Below the pieces are notes generated by a model that saw only the letters and a list, made by a program, of their open reading frames with translations, made no database searches and was not told the DNA's origin. A stretch of 64,000 nt of DNA from Pseudanabaena sp. (GTDB lineage Bacteria > Cyanobacteriota > Cyanobacteriia > Pseudanabaenales > Pseudanabaenaceae). Shown here piece by piece: positions 51,368-61,017 of the stretch. The first letter of the stretch is position 1. Every line of letters begins with the position of its first letter. The position numbers and the translations under genes are program-made. The DNA lies in NCBI GenBank assembly GCA_003249015.1, contig QBLS01000023.1, forward strand, positions 21,952 to 85,951, read 5' to 3'.

Positions 51368-52180
51368 ATGACCGTTGAATTTCCGTTTGTCACAGAAGAA
51401 GCTGACTATGTGGCTCGTCGCAAACAACTGCGAAAACAACGTCGTCTTCGCATCTTCCAACGTATTTGGCAGTTGACATTTATCACAGGGTTTACAGGGA
51501 CAATGGTGTGGATTGCGATGTTGCCAGACTGGCAACTCCGCAGTTCACAGCAGATTGATGTTGAAGGCAATCAGCTCCTGTCGTCAGAAACGATTAAGAA
51601 AGCCTTACCCATTAAGTATCCCCAGTCAATATTTCAGATTCAACCACAGGCGATCGCGACCCAGTTAGAGTCATCTATTCCAGTCTCTAAGGTGGTCATC
51701 TCGCGTACTATATTTCCCTCCAAATTAGTCATTCAAGTCCAAGAACGTCTCCCCATCGCCAACTCCACACGTAAGGGACAGTCTGGGTTTTTAGATGCTG
51801 AAGGAATATGGATGCAAACCAAGTCATACCCGTCAACTATTAGCAAGCCTAGTCTAGTAGTCCTTGAGCCAAGCGATCGACCAATCTCTAATTGGTCAAG
51901 TCTCTACCGCCAAATTAGCCAAAGTCAGATTAAGGTTTCTCAAATCGATGCCCGTGATGATTCCAACTTAATTTTGTTGACCGATCTGGGACTCATCTAT
52001 TTTGGTACATACAAAGCATCATTATTTACTGCTCAGTTAGAGACATTAGATCGGCTCAGAAATCTTCATGAAAGAGTTAGCTCCAGCAACTTTAAACACA
52101 TTGATGTGAGCCAACCTGACAACCCAATCTTAGAAATGAATGTTTCTAAAAAAGATAAATCTTCTGAAACAAAACCCTAA
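51368..52180 (+). CDS. ftsQ: cell division protein FtsQ
   Basis: 270-residue bitopic protein: cytoplasmic N-terminus rich in Arg/Lys (RKQLRKQRRLRIFQR), membrane helix about 36-53, then a POTRA domain (IDVEGNQLLSSETIKKALP and SKLVIQVQERLPIA) and the FtsQ beta domain. It connects early and late divisome proteins. It is 140 bp before ftsZ, the usual cyanobacterial order. Confidence 0.9.
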   Translation: MTVEFPFVTEEADYVARRKQLRKQRRLRIFQRIWQLTFITGFTGTMVWIAMLPDWQLRSSQQIDVEGNQLLSSETIKKALPIKYPQSIFQIQPQAIATQLESSIPVSKVVISRTIFPSKLVIQVQERLPIANSTRKGQSGFLDAEGIWMQTKSYPSTISKPSLVVLEPSDRPISNWSSLYRQISQSQIKVSQIDARDDSNLILLTDLGLIYFGTYKASLFTAQLETLDRLRNLHERVSSSNFKHIDVSQPDNPILEMNVSKKDKSSETKP

Positions 52181-52320
52181 TCTGTCGTTTTAAGGCTATT
52201 ATTATTTTTTTTGGTAGGTTTAAACTTACTGATCGGAATACTGACTCAAATGAAGTTTAAGCTTAGCAACATCTAGAGAGTATCAGTAAAACGGTTCTAA
52301 TTTAGGGCATCCAAAGATAA

Positions 52321-53604
52321 ATGACATCTCAAAACGACTGGTCAAATTTGAACTCAAATGGTTCAGAAAACAGAGAGGTAGACATGTATATAGATGAACT
52401 TTCTGAGTTTTCAAATGACTCTAGACTCCACCTAAGTCACTCTCAAAATCGAATGAAGCAGCAGTTAGGCGTTGATGCAAAAGCGGATAATATCATGTTG
52501 GGCAGTATTGCAAAAATCAAAGTAATTGGTGTTGGTGGCGGTGGCGGCAATGCTGTAAATCGCATGATTGCAAGTGACGTTGTTGGTGTTGAGTTCTGGT
52601 CTTTTAATACAGATGCTCAAGCCCTGCTTCAATCTTCAGCCTCTAAGCGTTTTCAAATGGGACAAAAGCTCACGAGGGGGCTAGGAGCTGGTGGCAATCC
52701 TGCGATCGGGCAGAAAGCAGCCGAAGAGTCTCGAGATGATATTGCCGCCGCCGTTGAAGGCGCTGATCTCGTATTTATTACTGCTGGTATGGGTGGTGGT
52801 ACTGGCACAGGAGCCGCTCCCATCATTGCTGAAGTAGCTAAAGAAGCAGGCGCTCTTACCGTAGGCATTGTCACTAGACCATTTACCTTTGAAGGTCGCC
52901 GTCGTGGACTGCAAGCGGAAGAAGGTATTGCAGGGCTTCAAAGTCGCGTTGATACACTCATTGTGATCCCCAATGACAAGCTACTTTCAGTAATATCTGA
53001 GCAAACTCCCGTTCAAGAAGCTTTTCGAGTTGCCGATGACATCCTGCGTCAGGGTGTGCAGGGTATCTCTGACATTATTATGATCCCTGGACTAGTCAAT
53101 GTAGACTTCGCCGATATCCGTGCGGTGATGGCTGATGCTGGCTCTGCAATGATGGGCATTGGCATCGGCTCAGGCAAGTCTAGGGCTAGGGAAGCTGCCA
53201 TGACCGCTATCTCTTCACCATTGTTAGAAACTTCTGTAGAAGGGGCAAGTGGTGTTGTCTTTAACATTACAGGTGGTGAAGACATGACTTTACATGAAGT
53301 TAATGCCGCAGCAGAGACTATTTACGAAGTGGTCGATCAAAACGCCAACATTATCTTTGGTGCGGTTATTGATCCCAAAATGGATGGAGAAATTAGAATT
53401 ACAGTCATTGCTACAGGTTTTGCGCCCAAAACACACCCAGCGATTCCACCGCAAATTGCTCGAAAAGTAGCGCCAGTCCAACCATCAGCAACTTCTTCTA
53501 AGGCTTCTGCTGGCACACCCCTACCTCCCCAACCAGAGATCAAACTTAGTAAGCCTGGTTTAGACATTCCTGACTTTTTACAGCGTCGTCGTCCACCAAA
53601 ATAA
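52321..53604 (+). CDS. ftsZ: cell division protein FtsZ
   Basis: Tubulin homologue that forms the Z ring. The 427-residue protein has [14 protein letters not shown] (nucleotide binding), [10 protein letters not shown] (tubulin signature) and the C-terminal peptide [12 protein letters not shown], typical of cyanobacterial FtsZ and expected to bind anchors. The N-terminal extension (~60 residues) is variable. ATG 52321 gives the usual length; ATG 52384 has a stronger GAGAGG site 5 bases upstream, so a 406-residue form is possible. Confidence 0.97.
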   Translation: MTSQNDWSNLNSNGSENREVDMYIDELSEFSNDSRLHLSHSQNRMKQQLGVDAKADNIMLGSIAKIKVIGVGGGGGNAVNRMIASDVVGVEFWSFNTDAQALLQSSASKRFQMGQKLTRGLGAGGNPAIGQKAAEESRDDIAAAVEGADLVFITAGMGGGTGTGAAPIIAEVAKEAGALTVGIVTRPFTFEGRRRGLQAEEGIAGLQSRVDTLIVIPNDKLLSVISEQTPVQEAFRVADDILRQGVQGISDIIMIPGLVNVDFADIRAVMADAGSAMMGIGIGSGKSRAREAAMTAISSPLLETSVEGASGVVFNITGGEDMTLHEVNAAAETIYEVVDQNANIIFGAVIDPKMDGEIRITVIATGFAPKTHPAIPPQIARKVAPVQPSATSSKASAGTPLPPQPEIKLSKPGLDIPDFLQRRRPPK

Positions 53605-53703
53605 AACTTAGAAATATAGTCCAAATAGTTAAATTGGCGTGACGAAGAGCATATTAAGCACGACAATACTAGATGTGACTATGTTAAAACTTGATAAATT
53701 GCT

Positions 53704-54702
53704 GTGACAAATTTAACAAATATTAGGCAAGGACTGCAAAGACTTCCTTCTCTCAATAGTGGTGAAGATCGCCTCAGACTTTTTGCTGGCTCAGCAAACT
53801 TACCCCTGGCACAAGAAATATCTCGATATCTAGGGATAGAGTTAGGTCCTATGGTGCGTAAGAACTTTGCTGATGGTGAAGTCTATGTTCAGGTGCAGGA
53901 ATCAATTCGGGGCTGTGACGTTTATCTGATTCAGCCTACCTGTCGCCCCGTTAATGACCATTTGACAGAGCTATTGATTATGATTGATGCCTGTCGCCGC
54001 GCATCCGCAAGACAGATTACTGCTGTAATGCCCTACTACGGTTATGCTAGAGCCGATCGCAAGACCGCAGGACGTGAGTCAATCACAGCTAAATTGGTGG
54101 CTAACTTAATCGTCCAATCTGGTGCTAATCGTGTGATCGCGATGGATCTACACTCAGCGCAGATTCAGGGCTATTTTGATATCCCCTGTGACCATGTTTA
54201 CGGCGCACCAGTTCTATTTGACTATCTCAATGAAAAAAAATTACCAGATTTAGTTGTTGTTTCGCCTGATGTAGGGGGTGTCGCTCGTGCTAGAGCTTTT
54301 GCCAAAAAATTAAATGATTCACCCTTGGCAATTATCGACAAGCGTCGCCAAGGGCATAATGTTGCTGAAGTAATGAATGTAATTGGGGATGTGTCGGGAA
54401 AAACGGCGGTGCTAGTTGATGACATGATTGATACTGCTGGAACCATCTATGAGGCAGCTAAGTTGCTGAGAAAAGAGGGTGCTCGTCAAGTTTATGCCTG
54501 TGCGACTCATGCCATATTTTCCCCACCTGCGATGGAACGTTTGTCTAGCGGCGTATTTGAGGAAGTCATTGTCACCAACTCAACCCCTGTTCGGCAAGAC
54601 AGCTACTTTCCTCAATTGCGGGTACTTTCAGTAGCGGATCTTCTAGGCGAGACTATTTGGCGCGTTCATGAGGACACATCTGTAAGCAGTATGTTTCGAT
54701 AA
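53704..54702 (+). CDS. prs: ribose-phosphate pyrophosphokinase
   Basis: Makes PRPP from ribose 5-phosphate and ATP for nucleotide, His and Trp synthesis. The 332-residue protein has the flexible loop region, DLHSAQIQGYFD (Mg binding), and the PRPP-binding signature VDDMIDTAGTI. It starts with GTG at 53704. An N-terminal extension of ~15 residues relative to E. coli is common in cyanobacteria. Confidence 0.95.
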   Translation: MTNLTNIRQGLQRLPSLNSGEDRLRLFAGSANLPLAQEISRYLGIELGPMVRKNFADGEVYVQVQESIRGCDVYLIQPTCRPVNDHLTELLIMIDACRRASARQITAVMPYYGYARADRKTAGRESITAKLVANLIVQSGANRVIAMDLHSAQIQGYFDIPCDHVYGAPVLFDYLNEKKLPDLVVVSPDVGGVARARAFAKKLNDSPLAIIDKRRQGHNVAEVMNVIGDVSGKTAVLVDDMIDTAGTIYEAAKLLRKEGARQVYACATHAIFSPPAMERLSSGVFEEVIVTNSTPVRQDSYFPQLRVLSVADLLGETIWRVHEDTSVSSMFR

Positions 54703-54730
54703 TTAGCCGCCTATTGATGGTGTGTGGTCT

Positions 54731-54782
54731 AAATCCAGAAGAAAAGTATCAGCGAAAGCACCTCCACTTTTCTTCTGGATTT
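54731..54782. repeat. 17-bp palindrome after prs
   Basis: Exact arms 54731-54747 and 54766-54782 (AAATCCAGAAGAAAAGT and complement) with an 18-base centre containing AGCGAAAGC. Likely terminator of prs. Confidence 0.82.
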
Positions 54783-54798
54783 AATTCACGAAGGTGTG

Positions 54799-54902
54799 AT
54801 ACCAAGTAAAGAAAGGTCGTAGCCATTTCTTTGCTTGAAAACCTATACTTGGCTTGCTTCTCAATTCACAAACATTGTAGTCACACTTTTGTGAATTGGT
54901 AT
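54799..54902. repeat. composite repeat in inverse orientation
   Basis: ATACCAA, an AAAGAAAGGTCGTAGCCATTTCTTT hairpin given by its ends (54811-54835), CCTATACTTGG linker, then AATTCACAAACATTG...CACTTTTGTGAATTGGTAT. It is the mirror of the order seen at 6550-6657. Confidence 0.8.
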
Positions 54903-54961
54903 TTTTAAAGTGCAAAGTGCTGTAGAAATTGCTGAATCCTAATTTACCTGTCAGATAAAAT

Positions 54962-55005
54962 GTACATCCTGATACAATAATTAAACCTTGAGTAAGTTTT
55001 AGTGT
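54962..55005 (+). promoter_or_regulatory. NtcA box and -10 element upstream of ntcA
   Basis: GTA-N8-TAC (54962-54975, GTACATCCTGATAC) is an exact match to the NtcA consensus. TAGTGT (55000-55005) matches the TAN3T -10 form and starts 24 bases after the box, close to the 22-23 usual for class II NtcA-activated promoters. It predicts autoregulation with a leader of about 180 nt. Confidence 0.75.
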
Positions 55006-55190
55006 TAATTGTGTATTTAAGTACATTTTTAGCCATAACAAGTTTTTGGTAACTGTAATCTAGCTAATTTATGGTTAGTTAGCCTTACAAAAAGTCTCTT
55101 GGGTCTTAATTTAGATACAATTTCTAACCTATCTTTGATTTTCAAATCATCTATAGTCTGTTCTTTTCTGGTTAAAGAGGGTGTATTAGG

Positions 55191-55853
55191 TTGGCAGAGC
55201 GTGCTCTTGTTGATGTCTTTCGCGAAATGAATGGCGGGATGTTTCCACCCATGACGGAAACATTTGAGCGCGGTAAGACGATTTTTTTTCCTGGTGATCC
55301 CGCAGAGCGTTTTTATTTTTTGGTCAAAGGTGCTGTCAAACTTTCTAGAGTTTATGAAGCAGGTGAGGAGATTACAGTTGCGCTATTGCGTGAGAATAGT
55401 GTCTTTGGTGTTTTATCTCTAATTACGGGTAATCGCTCTGATCGCTTTTATCACGCAGTCGCATTTACTTCGGTTGAACTGTTATCTGCTCCGATTGATC
55501 AGGTCGAAAAAGCTTTAAAAGAAGATCCTGAACTACCGATGGTGCTATTACGAGGTCTATCATCACGTATTTTGCAGACGGAAATGATGATTGAGACCCT
55601 TGCCCATAGAGATATGGGATCAAGGCTAGTCAGTTTTTTACTGATTCTCTGCCGCGATTTTGGTACTCCTTCTGCTGATGGTGTCACCATTGATCTAAAG
55701 CTATCGCATCAAGCGATCGCTGAGGCGATTGGCTCTACTCGAGTGACAGTGACTCGGTTACTTGGTGATTTGCGAAAGCAAAAAATGATTGCGATCTCCA
55801 AAAAACGTATCACTGTTCACAATCCAATTGAGTTGGGTCAACAGTTTGCTTAA
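55191..55853 (+). CDS. ntcA: global nitrogen regulator NtcA
   Basis: CRP/FNR-family activator of nitrogen-assimilation genes that senses 2-oxoglutarate, with PipX as coactivator. The 220-residue protein has the effector domain ([25 protein letters not shown] in parts, [10 protein letters not shown]) and a helix-turn-helix [21 protein letters not shown] near-identical to known NtcA. It starts with TTG at 55191, with AGAGGG about 9 bases upstream; an earlier GTG hits a stop. Confidence 0.97.
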   Translation: MAERALVDVFREMNGGMFPPMTETFERGKTIFFPGDPAERFYFLVKGAVKLSRVYEAGEEITVALLRENSVFGVLSLITGNRSDRFYHAVAFTSVELLSAPIDQVEKALKEDPELPMVLLRGLSSRILQTEMMIETLAHRDMGSRLVSFLLILCRDFGTPSADGVTIDLKLSHQAIAEAIGSTRVTVTRLLGDLRKQKMIAISKKRITVHNPIELGQQFA

Positions 55854-55876
55854 TACAGAGCTTGGCTCTCAAATAA

Positions 55877-55923
55877 ACAAACAAGCAAGTGGCGGCTCTT
55901 TGCACCACCACTTGCTTGTTTGT
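55877..55923. repeat. 16-bp palindrome after ntcA
   Basis: Exact arms 55877-55892 and 55908-55923 (ACAAACAAGCAAGTGG and complement) with a GGCTCTTTGCACC centre. It can end the ntcA transcript. Confidence 0.85.
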
Positions 55924-55985
55924 GATTAAACTATCGATGGGTTAAGCTGGTTATAAAGAAATATATAAGTAGAAATGTCTAAACA

Positions 55986-56327
55986 ATGTACGAAACTTTA
56001 AAAATAATCTGGTCTGTAGTAGCCATCTGTCTAGTGGTCTTGATTTTATTACATAGTCCTAAAAGTGATGGCTTAGGAGGATTTAGCGGTCAGGCTCAGT
56101 TGTTCTCTAGTACTAAGAGCGCAGAAACAGCATTAAATCGAGTTACTTGGTTTTTAACTGCTGCTTTTTTAGGTTTAACTGTAGTGCTGAGTGGTGGCTG
56201 GCTGGCTAAGCCTAATCTTGTGACTCCTCCTGCACAGGTTGTTCCTGCTTCTGGGGTAACTCCGAATGCTCAACCAATTCCCCTTGACTTGCCTGCACCT
56301 ACACCGCCGACTCCCGAAGTTCCTTAG
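55986..56327 (+). CDS. secG: preprotein translocase subunit SecG
   Basis: 113 residues with two membrane helices (about 6-22 and 52-72) and the signature LILLHSPKSDGLGGFSG...TRVT-type loop (LFSSTKSAETALNRVTWFL). The Pro-rich C-terminal tail after the second helix is a common cyanobacterial addition. SecG assists SecYE translocation. Confidence 0.92.
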   Translation: MYETLKIIWSVVAICLVVLILLHSPKSDGLGGFSGQAQLFSSTKSAETALNRVTWFLTAAFLGLTVVLSGGWLAKPNLVTPPAQVVPASGVTPNAQPIPLDLPAPTPPTPEVP

Positions 56328-56340
56328 TTATACAATCCTT

Positions 56341-56395
56341 AAACCCAATAAATATGGGTGCGCGGCGGAGCCGCGCACCCATATTTATTGGGTTT
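56341..56395. repeat. 26-bp palindrome between secG and coaE
   Basis: Exact arms 56341-56366 and 56370-56395 around GGA, tips AAACCCAATAAA, centre GCGCGGC-GGA-GCCGCGC. It continues with a one-base bulge over the coaE stop codon. Confidence 0.92.
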
Positions 56396-56979
56396 TAAGT
56401 AAGCGGCTGTAAAGCCTGATCAATTTGATGAAACAAATCGTCAAGATTGCCAGAATTAAAAATCACTACATCGGCAAGTTCCATTTTTTCCGACAGAGCC
56501 ATCTGGCTGGCTATCCTTTGTTCTGCTTCAGGGATTGTGAGATGATTTCGAGTCACTAATCTGTGTAGTTGCTGTTGGTGATCGCAGGCGATCGCCCATA
56601 TTTCTGTCACCAAGCCCTCCATCTTTGCTTCAAATAGCAACGGGATCACCATCACGACGGTTGCAGGTGCATGAATACTGGCTTGTTCGAGCAAACAGGT
56701 TTTAACGTATGGGTGAATTAGTCGTTCTAGCCATTGTCGTTCAACAACACTCTCAAAAATGATCGCCCCTAACTTGCGCCTATCTAACTCGCCCTGTTCA
56801 TTAAATATGAGTTTACCGTAACGTTCTTTTAAGCTTGCTAATCGATAATCCGATAGGGCTTGACGCGCATAGATATCGGCATCAAGGATAGGTAATTGAT
56901 AATTACGATGCAGGTAATCGGAAACTGTGGTTTTGCCAGTGGCAATGCCGCCTGTAATGCCAATAATCCTTTGATTCAT
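56395..56979 (-). CDS. coaE: dephospho-CoA kinase
   Basis: Last step of CoA synthesis. The 194-residue P-loop kinase has GITGGIATGKTTVS, ILDADIYARQAL and VMVIPLLFEAKME, the usual CoaE pattern. Convergent with secG, with a palindrome between the stops. Confidence 0.95.
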   Translation of the reverse strand: MNQRIIGITGGIATGKTTVSDYLHRNYQLPILDADIYARQALSDYRLASLKERYGKLIFNEQGELDRRKLGAIIFESVVERQWLERLIHPYVKTCLLEQASIHAPATVVMVIPLLFEAKMEGLVTEIWAIACDHQQQLHRLVTRNHLTIPEAEQRIASQMALSEKMELADVVIFNSGNLDDLFHQIDQALQPLT

Positions 56980-57003
56980 GCGGTTGGGAAGAAATGTTAT
57001 ACC

Positions 57004-57093
57004 AAATAAAGAAATGGCGTAGCCATTTCTTTATTTGAAAATCCATGATTAAAAAGTAATAGCGGCTCTTCGAGCCGCTATTACTTTTTAATC
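57004..57093. repeat. AAGAAATGGC hairpin and 22-bp palindrome at gpmI end
   Basis: First hairpin: exact 15-bp arms (57004-57018, 57022-57036) around GTA. Second: exact 22-bp arms (57047-57068, 57072-57093) around TTC. The right arm holds the last gpmI codon (GAT) and TAA stop, and similarity continues into ATCCA with a one-base bulge. Confidence 0.9.
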
Positions 57094-58701
57094 TGGATAT
57101 CTACCAATTTTTACTGGTGTTTTTAGGCTTTGGAGTTCATAGGTTGTCGGCTCAAGCAAAGATAGACCCGTCATTTCGTCTGGCTGCGGTATCTGCAAGA
57201 TCTCCAAAATAGTGGGAGCGATGTCAGCAAGACGACCACCTGTGGGTTTCAGTTTTACGTCTGCTCCATGTCCTATGATTTTTCTACCTTCACCCTCAAC
57301 GAGGATAAATGGCACGGGGTTGCTGGAGTGGGCAGTCCAAGGATTACCATGCTCATCCCACATATATTCAGCATTACCATGATCGGCGGTGATCAGTGCC
57401 GTACCTCCAGCATTAGCGATACTAGACAATAGCCTACCTAAACACTGATCTACGTGTTCTAGCGCCTTAACAGTGGCTTCAAAATTGCCTGTATGCCCAA
57501 CCATGTCTGGATTAGCATAGTTAATCACAATCAACGAATAAATTCGTTTAGCGATCGCCTCTGAAGCAATCCGCGTTACTTCATTTGCCGACATACTTGG
57601 CTCTTGATCATAGGTGGGAACCCTTGGGCTATTTACCAAGATGCGGTCATCACCTTCACTTGCCTCTTCCATGCCCCCATCAAAGAAATAGGTAACATGG
57701 GCGTATTTCTCAGTTTCCGCCAAACGTAATTGTTTAAGCCCATGTTTAGAGACAACTTGACCTAGCAAATTGGTTAAGTTTTGAGGCAAAAAGGCAACAG
57801 GAACTGGTAGAGAACTGTCGTATTGGGTAAATGTGGCGTAGGCAACTGAGTCTAGTTGTTTACGTTCAAATCCAGTAAAGTTGGGCGCAACCAAAGCCTG
57901 AGTGATCTCGCGAGAGCGATCGGGACGAAAATTGAAGCAAATTACGCCATCACCTGAAGCAATAGCGCCTTTATCAATACGGGTTGGCGGTATAAATTCA
58001 TCAGTGATTTTTTCTTTGTAGGCTGACTCTAAAAGCTCGATTGGTGAGGTGAATTCAGTGGTGATTTCATCATTAACCATGACCTCATAGGCTTTCTGAA
58101 CGCGATCCCAGCGCTTATCACGATCCATTGCAAAATAGCGACCGCTAACCGTAACAATGCGTCCGATGCCAATATTTTTGATGTGAGTCTGCAATTGCTC
58201 AATAAACTTGATGCCAGAATGGGGCAGGGTGTCACGACCGTCCGTGATGACATGGACACAAACATCTGTAATGCCTTGGGACTTGGCTAAGTCTAATAGT
58301 CCCAGCATGTGATCGATATGTGAATGTACGCCACCATCAGAGCAAAGCCCTAACAAATGCAGCTTACTGTTATTACTTCTAACTTTCTGACAGACCTCAA
58401 CAAGTACTGGATTGGCAAGTAATGAGCCATCGTCAACAGCATCAGAAATTCTAACTAGTTCTTGAGGAACGACACGACCTGCACCAATATTCAAATGACC
58501 AACTTCTGAGTTGCCCATCTGACCTTTAGGCAAACCGACATCTTTGCCAGAAGCCTGGAGGAGAGTTCTTGGGTAAGTATTCCACAGACTATCCATTATG
58601 GGAGTATTTGCTGCGGCGATCGCATTGCCCTCGGTTTCTTCTCTATGTCCCCAGCCATCCAAAATGATCAGAACCAGTGGAGAAACAGACCCCGTTTGCA
58701 T
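57088..58701 (-). CDS. gpmI: 2,3-bisphosphoglycerate-independent phosphoglycerate mutase
   Basis: Glycolytic interconversion of 3- and 2-phosphoglycerate using two Mn ions. The 537-residue enzyme has VLIILDGWGHREETEGNAI in parts, the nucleophile Ser in GNSEVGHLNIGAGR, VITDGRDTLP, ALITADHGNAEYMWD and HSSNPVPFILV. The ATG at 58701 has AAGGA about 10 bases upstream; the longer open frame is not used. Confidence 0.96.
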   Translation of the reverse strand: MQTGSVSPLVLIILDGWGHREETEGNAIAAANTPIMDSLWNTYPRTLLQASGKDVGLPKGQMGNSEVGHLNIGAGRVVPQELVRISDAVDDGSLLANPVLVEVCQKVRSNNSKLHLLGLCSDGGVHSHIDHMLGLLDLAKSQGITDVCVHVITDGRDTLPHSGIKFIEQLQTHIKNIGIGRIVTVSGRYFAMDRDKRWDRVQKAYEVMVNDEITTEFTSPIELLESAYKEKITDEFIPPTRIDKGAIASGDGVICFNFRPDRSREITQALVAPNFTGFERKQLDSVAYATFTQYDSSLPVPVAFLPQNLTNLLGQVVSKHGLKQLRLAETEKYAHVTYFFDGGMEEASEGDDRILVNSPRVPTYDQEPSMSANEVTRIASEAIAKRIYSLIVINYANPDMVGHTGNFEATVKALEHVDQCLGRLLSSIANAGGTALITADHGNAEYMWDEHGNPWTAHSSNPVPFILVEGEGRKIIGHGADVKLKPTGGRLADIAPTILEILQIPQPDEMTGLSLLEPTTYELQSLKTPVKIGRYPD

Positions 58702-58830
58702 AAAAGACAGTTCCTTTTTAAGTACACGTTCACTCCTTACTTGGTCATCATACCACTGGAGCAAATATACCGATTATCTTAACAAGACTTTTTTGTTAAA
58801 ATGATCACAATGTATCTTGAAAGACTTTCA

Positions 58831-58887
58831 AACCAATAAAAAAGCTGAAAGCATCGCAAGTTAGTGCTTTCAGCTTTTTTATTGGTT
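58831..58887. repeat. 23-bp palindrome upstream of gpmI
   Basis: Exact arms 58831-58853 and 58865-58887 (AACCAATAAAAAAGCTGAAA and complement) with an 11-base loop. It lies between the divergent gpmI and lysC genes. Confidence 0.9.
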
Positions 58888-59130
58888 CCTTTGATCGACA
58901 TATTGTTCTAAAAATCCGTAATGGCGACGTTCTGCGCTGCCAGGCGATTATTGGATCTTATACTTTGGTGTATTTAGCGATAGATCCAAAATGCTCTCTG
59001 GCTTTGGACGTAAAGCGCTGTAACGAATGTATGATAGTAAATCTGCAATGATTGGCTCTGGTCTAATTTGAATTAGTCAACCAAAAAATATCAGATATTT
59101 TTCTAGTCAAGTCTAAAAGATTTCCCTCGA
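58888..59130. other. leader of lysC
   Basis: About 240 bp. A GTAAAGCGCTGTAACG module (near 59009) resembles repeat tails elsewhere. No promoter or riboswitch was recognised; a lysine riboswitch is not evident. Confidence 0.35.
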
Positions 59131-60984
59131 ATGGCGCTAATAGTTCAAAAGTATGGTGGTTCTTCCGTAGCCGATGCCGATCGCATCAAAGCAGTTCGCG
59201 ATCGCATTAAGCGGACAGTAGAAGCTGGTAATCAGGTGGTGGTGGTGGTCTCAGCGATGGGAAAAACCACCGATGGTCTAGTGGCACTGGCGGAGTCAGT
59301 ATCAACAAACCATAACCAAACCCTAGCGGAAATCGCTGCTAAAGAACGGGAAACCGACCTACTGCTAGCGACTGGTGAGCAGATCACGATCGCGTTGTTG
59401 AGCATGGCGTTGCAATCTGTCGGTCAGCCTGCGATCGCCATGAATGGCTCACAGGTTAGAGTTGTTACCGAATCTGCCCATACTAGAGCCAGAATTTTGT
59501 ATGTGGAGCAGGAACAAATTAAAGCGGCTTTGAGTTTGGGCAAGGTGGTGATTATTGCAGGATTTCAAGGAGTCGCCATTGATCCCGAGACAGGTTTACC
59601 TAGCACCGAAATTACGACATTAGGACGCGGCGGATCGGATACTTCGGCTGTGGCGATCGCTGCGGCAATATCGGCGGATATTTGCGAAATTTACACTGAT
59701 GTACCAGGAATCTTGACAACAGATCCGCGCATTGTCCCTAAGGCGAAGATGCTAACGGAAATTAACTGTGATGAAATGTTGGAATTGGCGAGCTTAGGCG
59801 CGAAGGTCTTACATCCCCGATCAGTGGAAATTGCCCGCAACTTTGGCGTGAAAATGTGTGTGCGTTCTAGCTGGTTGGATGACGCAGGAACGGTGATCAC
59901 AGCTCCGCGCCTTGGCAATGGCAATCTGAGCGCCCTAGAAGTTAACCGCTTTGTCGAGGCTGTGTCCATTGATTACGATCAAGCTAAGATTGCTCTTTTG
60001 CAAGTCCCCGATCGCCCTGGGATCGCTTCGCAGCTTTTTAATACCCTCGCTGAGAGTGGGATCAATGTGGATTTGATCATTCAAGCAGTCCAAGAACAGG
60101 AAGGGGTTAACGATATTGCATTCACAATCCCCAAAGCAAACTTGGCTTTGGCGGAAACAGTCACCCGCAGTTTACGCATGGGCGCTCAGTCAGTCACAGT
60201 CGATGCTGACGTTGCCAAAATCAGCATCATCGGCGTGGGCATGATCGGACGACCTGGGGTGGCTGCTCAAATGTTTGGAGCCTTGGCGGAAGCTGGTGTC
60301 AATATTCAAATGATTTCTACGTCAGAGATTAAAATTAGTTGTGTGATTGCGGCGGCTGATGGTGAAAAAGCGATCGCGAGTGTGCAAAAAATCTTTGATG
60401 TACCTCTGCAAGAAAGTACTTCTCTGGCATCGGCAAATTTCACCGAATCAAGTCAAGAGCCTGAGACTATTCGTGGAGTTGCCCTTGATCGCAATCGCGC
60501 GAGGATTGCGGTGCAGAAAATACCCGATCGCCCAGGCATGGCTGCCAAAATCCTCGATCAATTGGTTGAACAAAATATCAGCCTCGATATGATCGTGCAG
60601 TCTCAATCTAGCTGTGATGCCCATGAGTCCGCATTTAATGAAATTGCTTTTACAGTTGCAATTGCCGATCTAAATAAAGCCGAAACTGCACTCAAAAAAT
60701 ATGCTTCAGTGTTAGGCTATGGCGAAGTGACCTGCGATGCCAACATTAGCAAAGTCAGTATTGTCGGTTCTAATATGATCGATCAACCAGGTGTCGCCGC
60801 ACGAATGTTTAGCGCCCTAGCAAATGCAGGCATTAATATTGAGATGATCGCCACCTCTGAAATTAAGGTTAGCTGTGTCGTGCGAGATCCTCAAGCGGAA
60901 CAAGCACTCAAGGTTATCCATCAAGAGTTTAACTTGTCTGGCGATCGCGAAATTAAAGTGCCTAGTACTTTGAATGCGAGCTAG
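59131..60984 (+). CDS. lysC: aspartate kinase with four ACT repeats
   Basis: First step of Lys, Thr and Met synthesis. The 617-residue protein has an N-terminal kinase domain (VQKYGGSSVADADRIK, TTLGRGGSDTSAVAIAAA, ITTLGRGG) and a C-terminal half with four ACT domains in two tandem pairs (PDRPGIASQLFNTLAESGINV, GRPGVAAQMFGALAEAGVNI, PDRPGMAAKILDQLVEQNIS, DQPGVAARMFSALANAGINI). Four ACT units are a known feature of cyanobacterial aspartate kinase and suggest extra feedback sites. Confidence 0.95.
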   Translation: MALIVQKYGGSSVADADRIKAVRDRIKRTVEAGNQVVVVVSAMGKTTDGLVALAESVSTNHNQTLAEIAAKERETDLLLATGEQITIALLSMALQSVGQPAIAMNGSQVRVVTESAHTRARILYVEQEQIKAALSLGKVVIIAGFQGVAIDPETGLPSTEITTLGRGGSDTSAVAIAAAISADICEIYTDVPGILTTDPRIVPKAKMLTEINCDEMLELASLGAKVLHPRSVEIARNFGVKMCVRSSWLDDAGTVITAPRLGNGNLSALEVNRFVEAVSIDYDQAKIALLQVPDRPGIASQLFNTLAESGINVDLIIQAVQEQEGVNDIAFTIPKANLALAETVTRSLRMGAQSVTVDADVAKISIIGVGMIGRPGVAAQMFGALAEAGVNIQMISTSEIKISCVIAAADGEKAIASVQKIFDVPLQESTSLASANFTESSQEPETIRGVALDRNRARIAVQKIPDRPGMAAKILDQLVEQNISLDMIVQSQSSCDAHESAFNEIAFTVAIADLNKAETALKKYASVLGYGEVTCDANISKVSIVGSNMIDQPGVAARMFSALANAGINIEMIATSEIKVSCVVRDPQAEQALKVIHQEFNLSGDREIKVPSTLNAS

Positions 60985-61017
60985 CAATAAGATTAAGTAC
61001 ATACCACGAGCATTTTT

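Noticed and set aside
58888-59130. Lysine riboswitch before lysC
   Set aside because: No characteristic multi-helix core or terminator near the start codon could be found.
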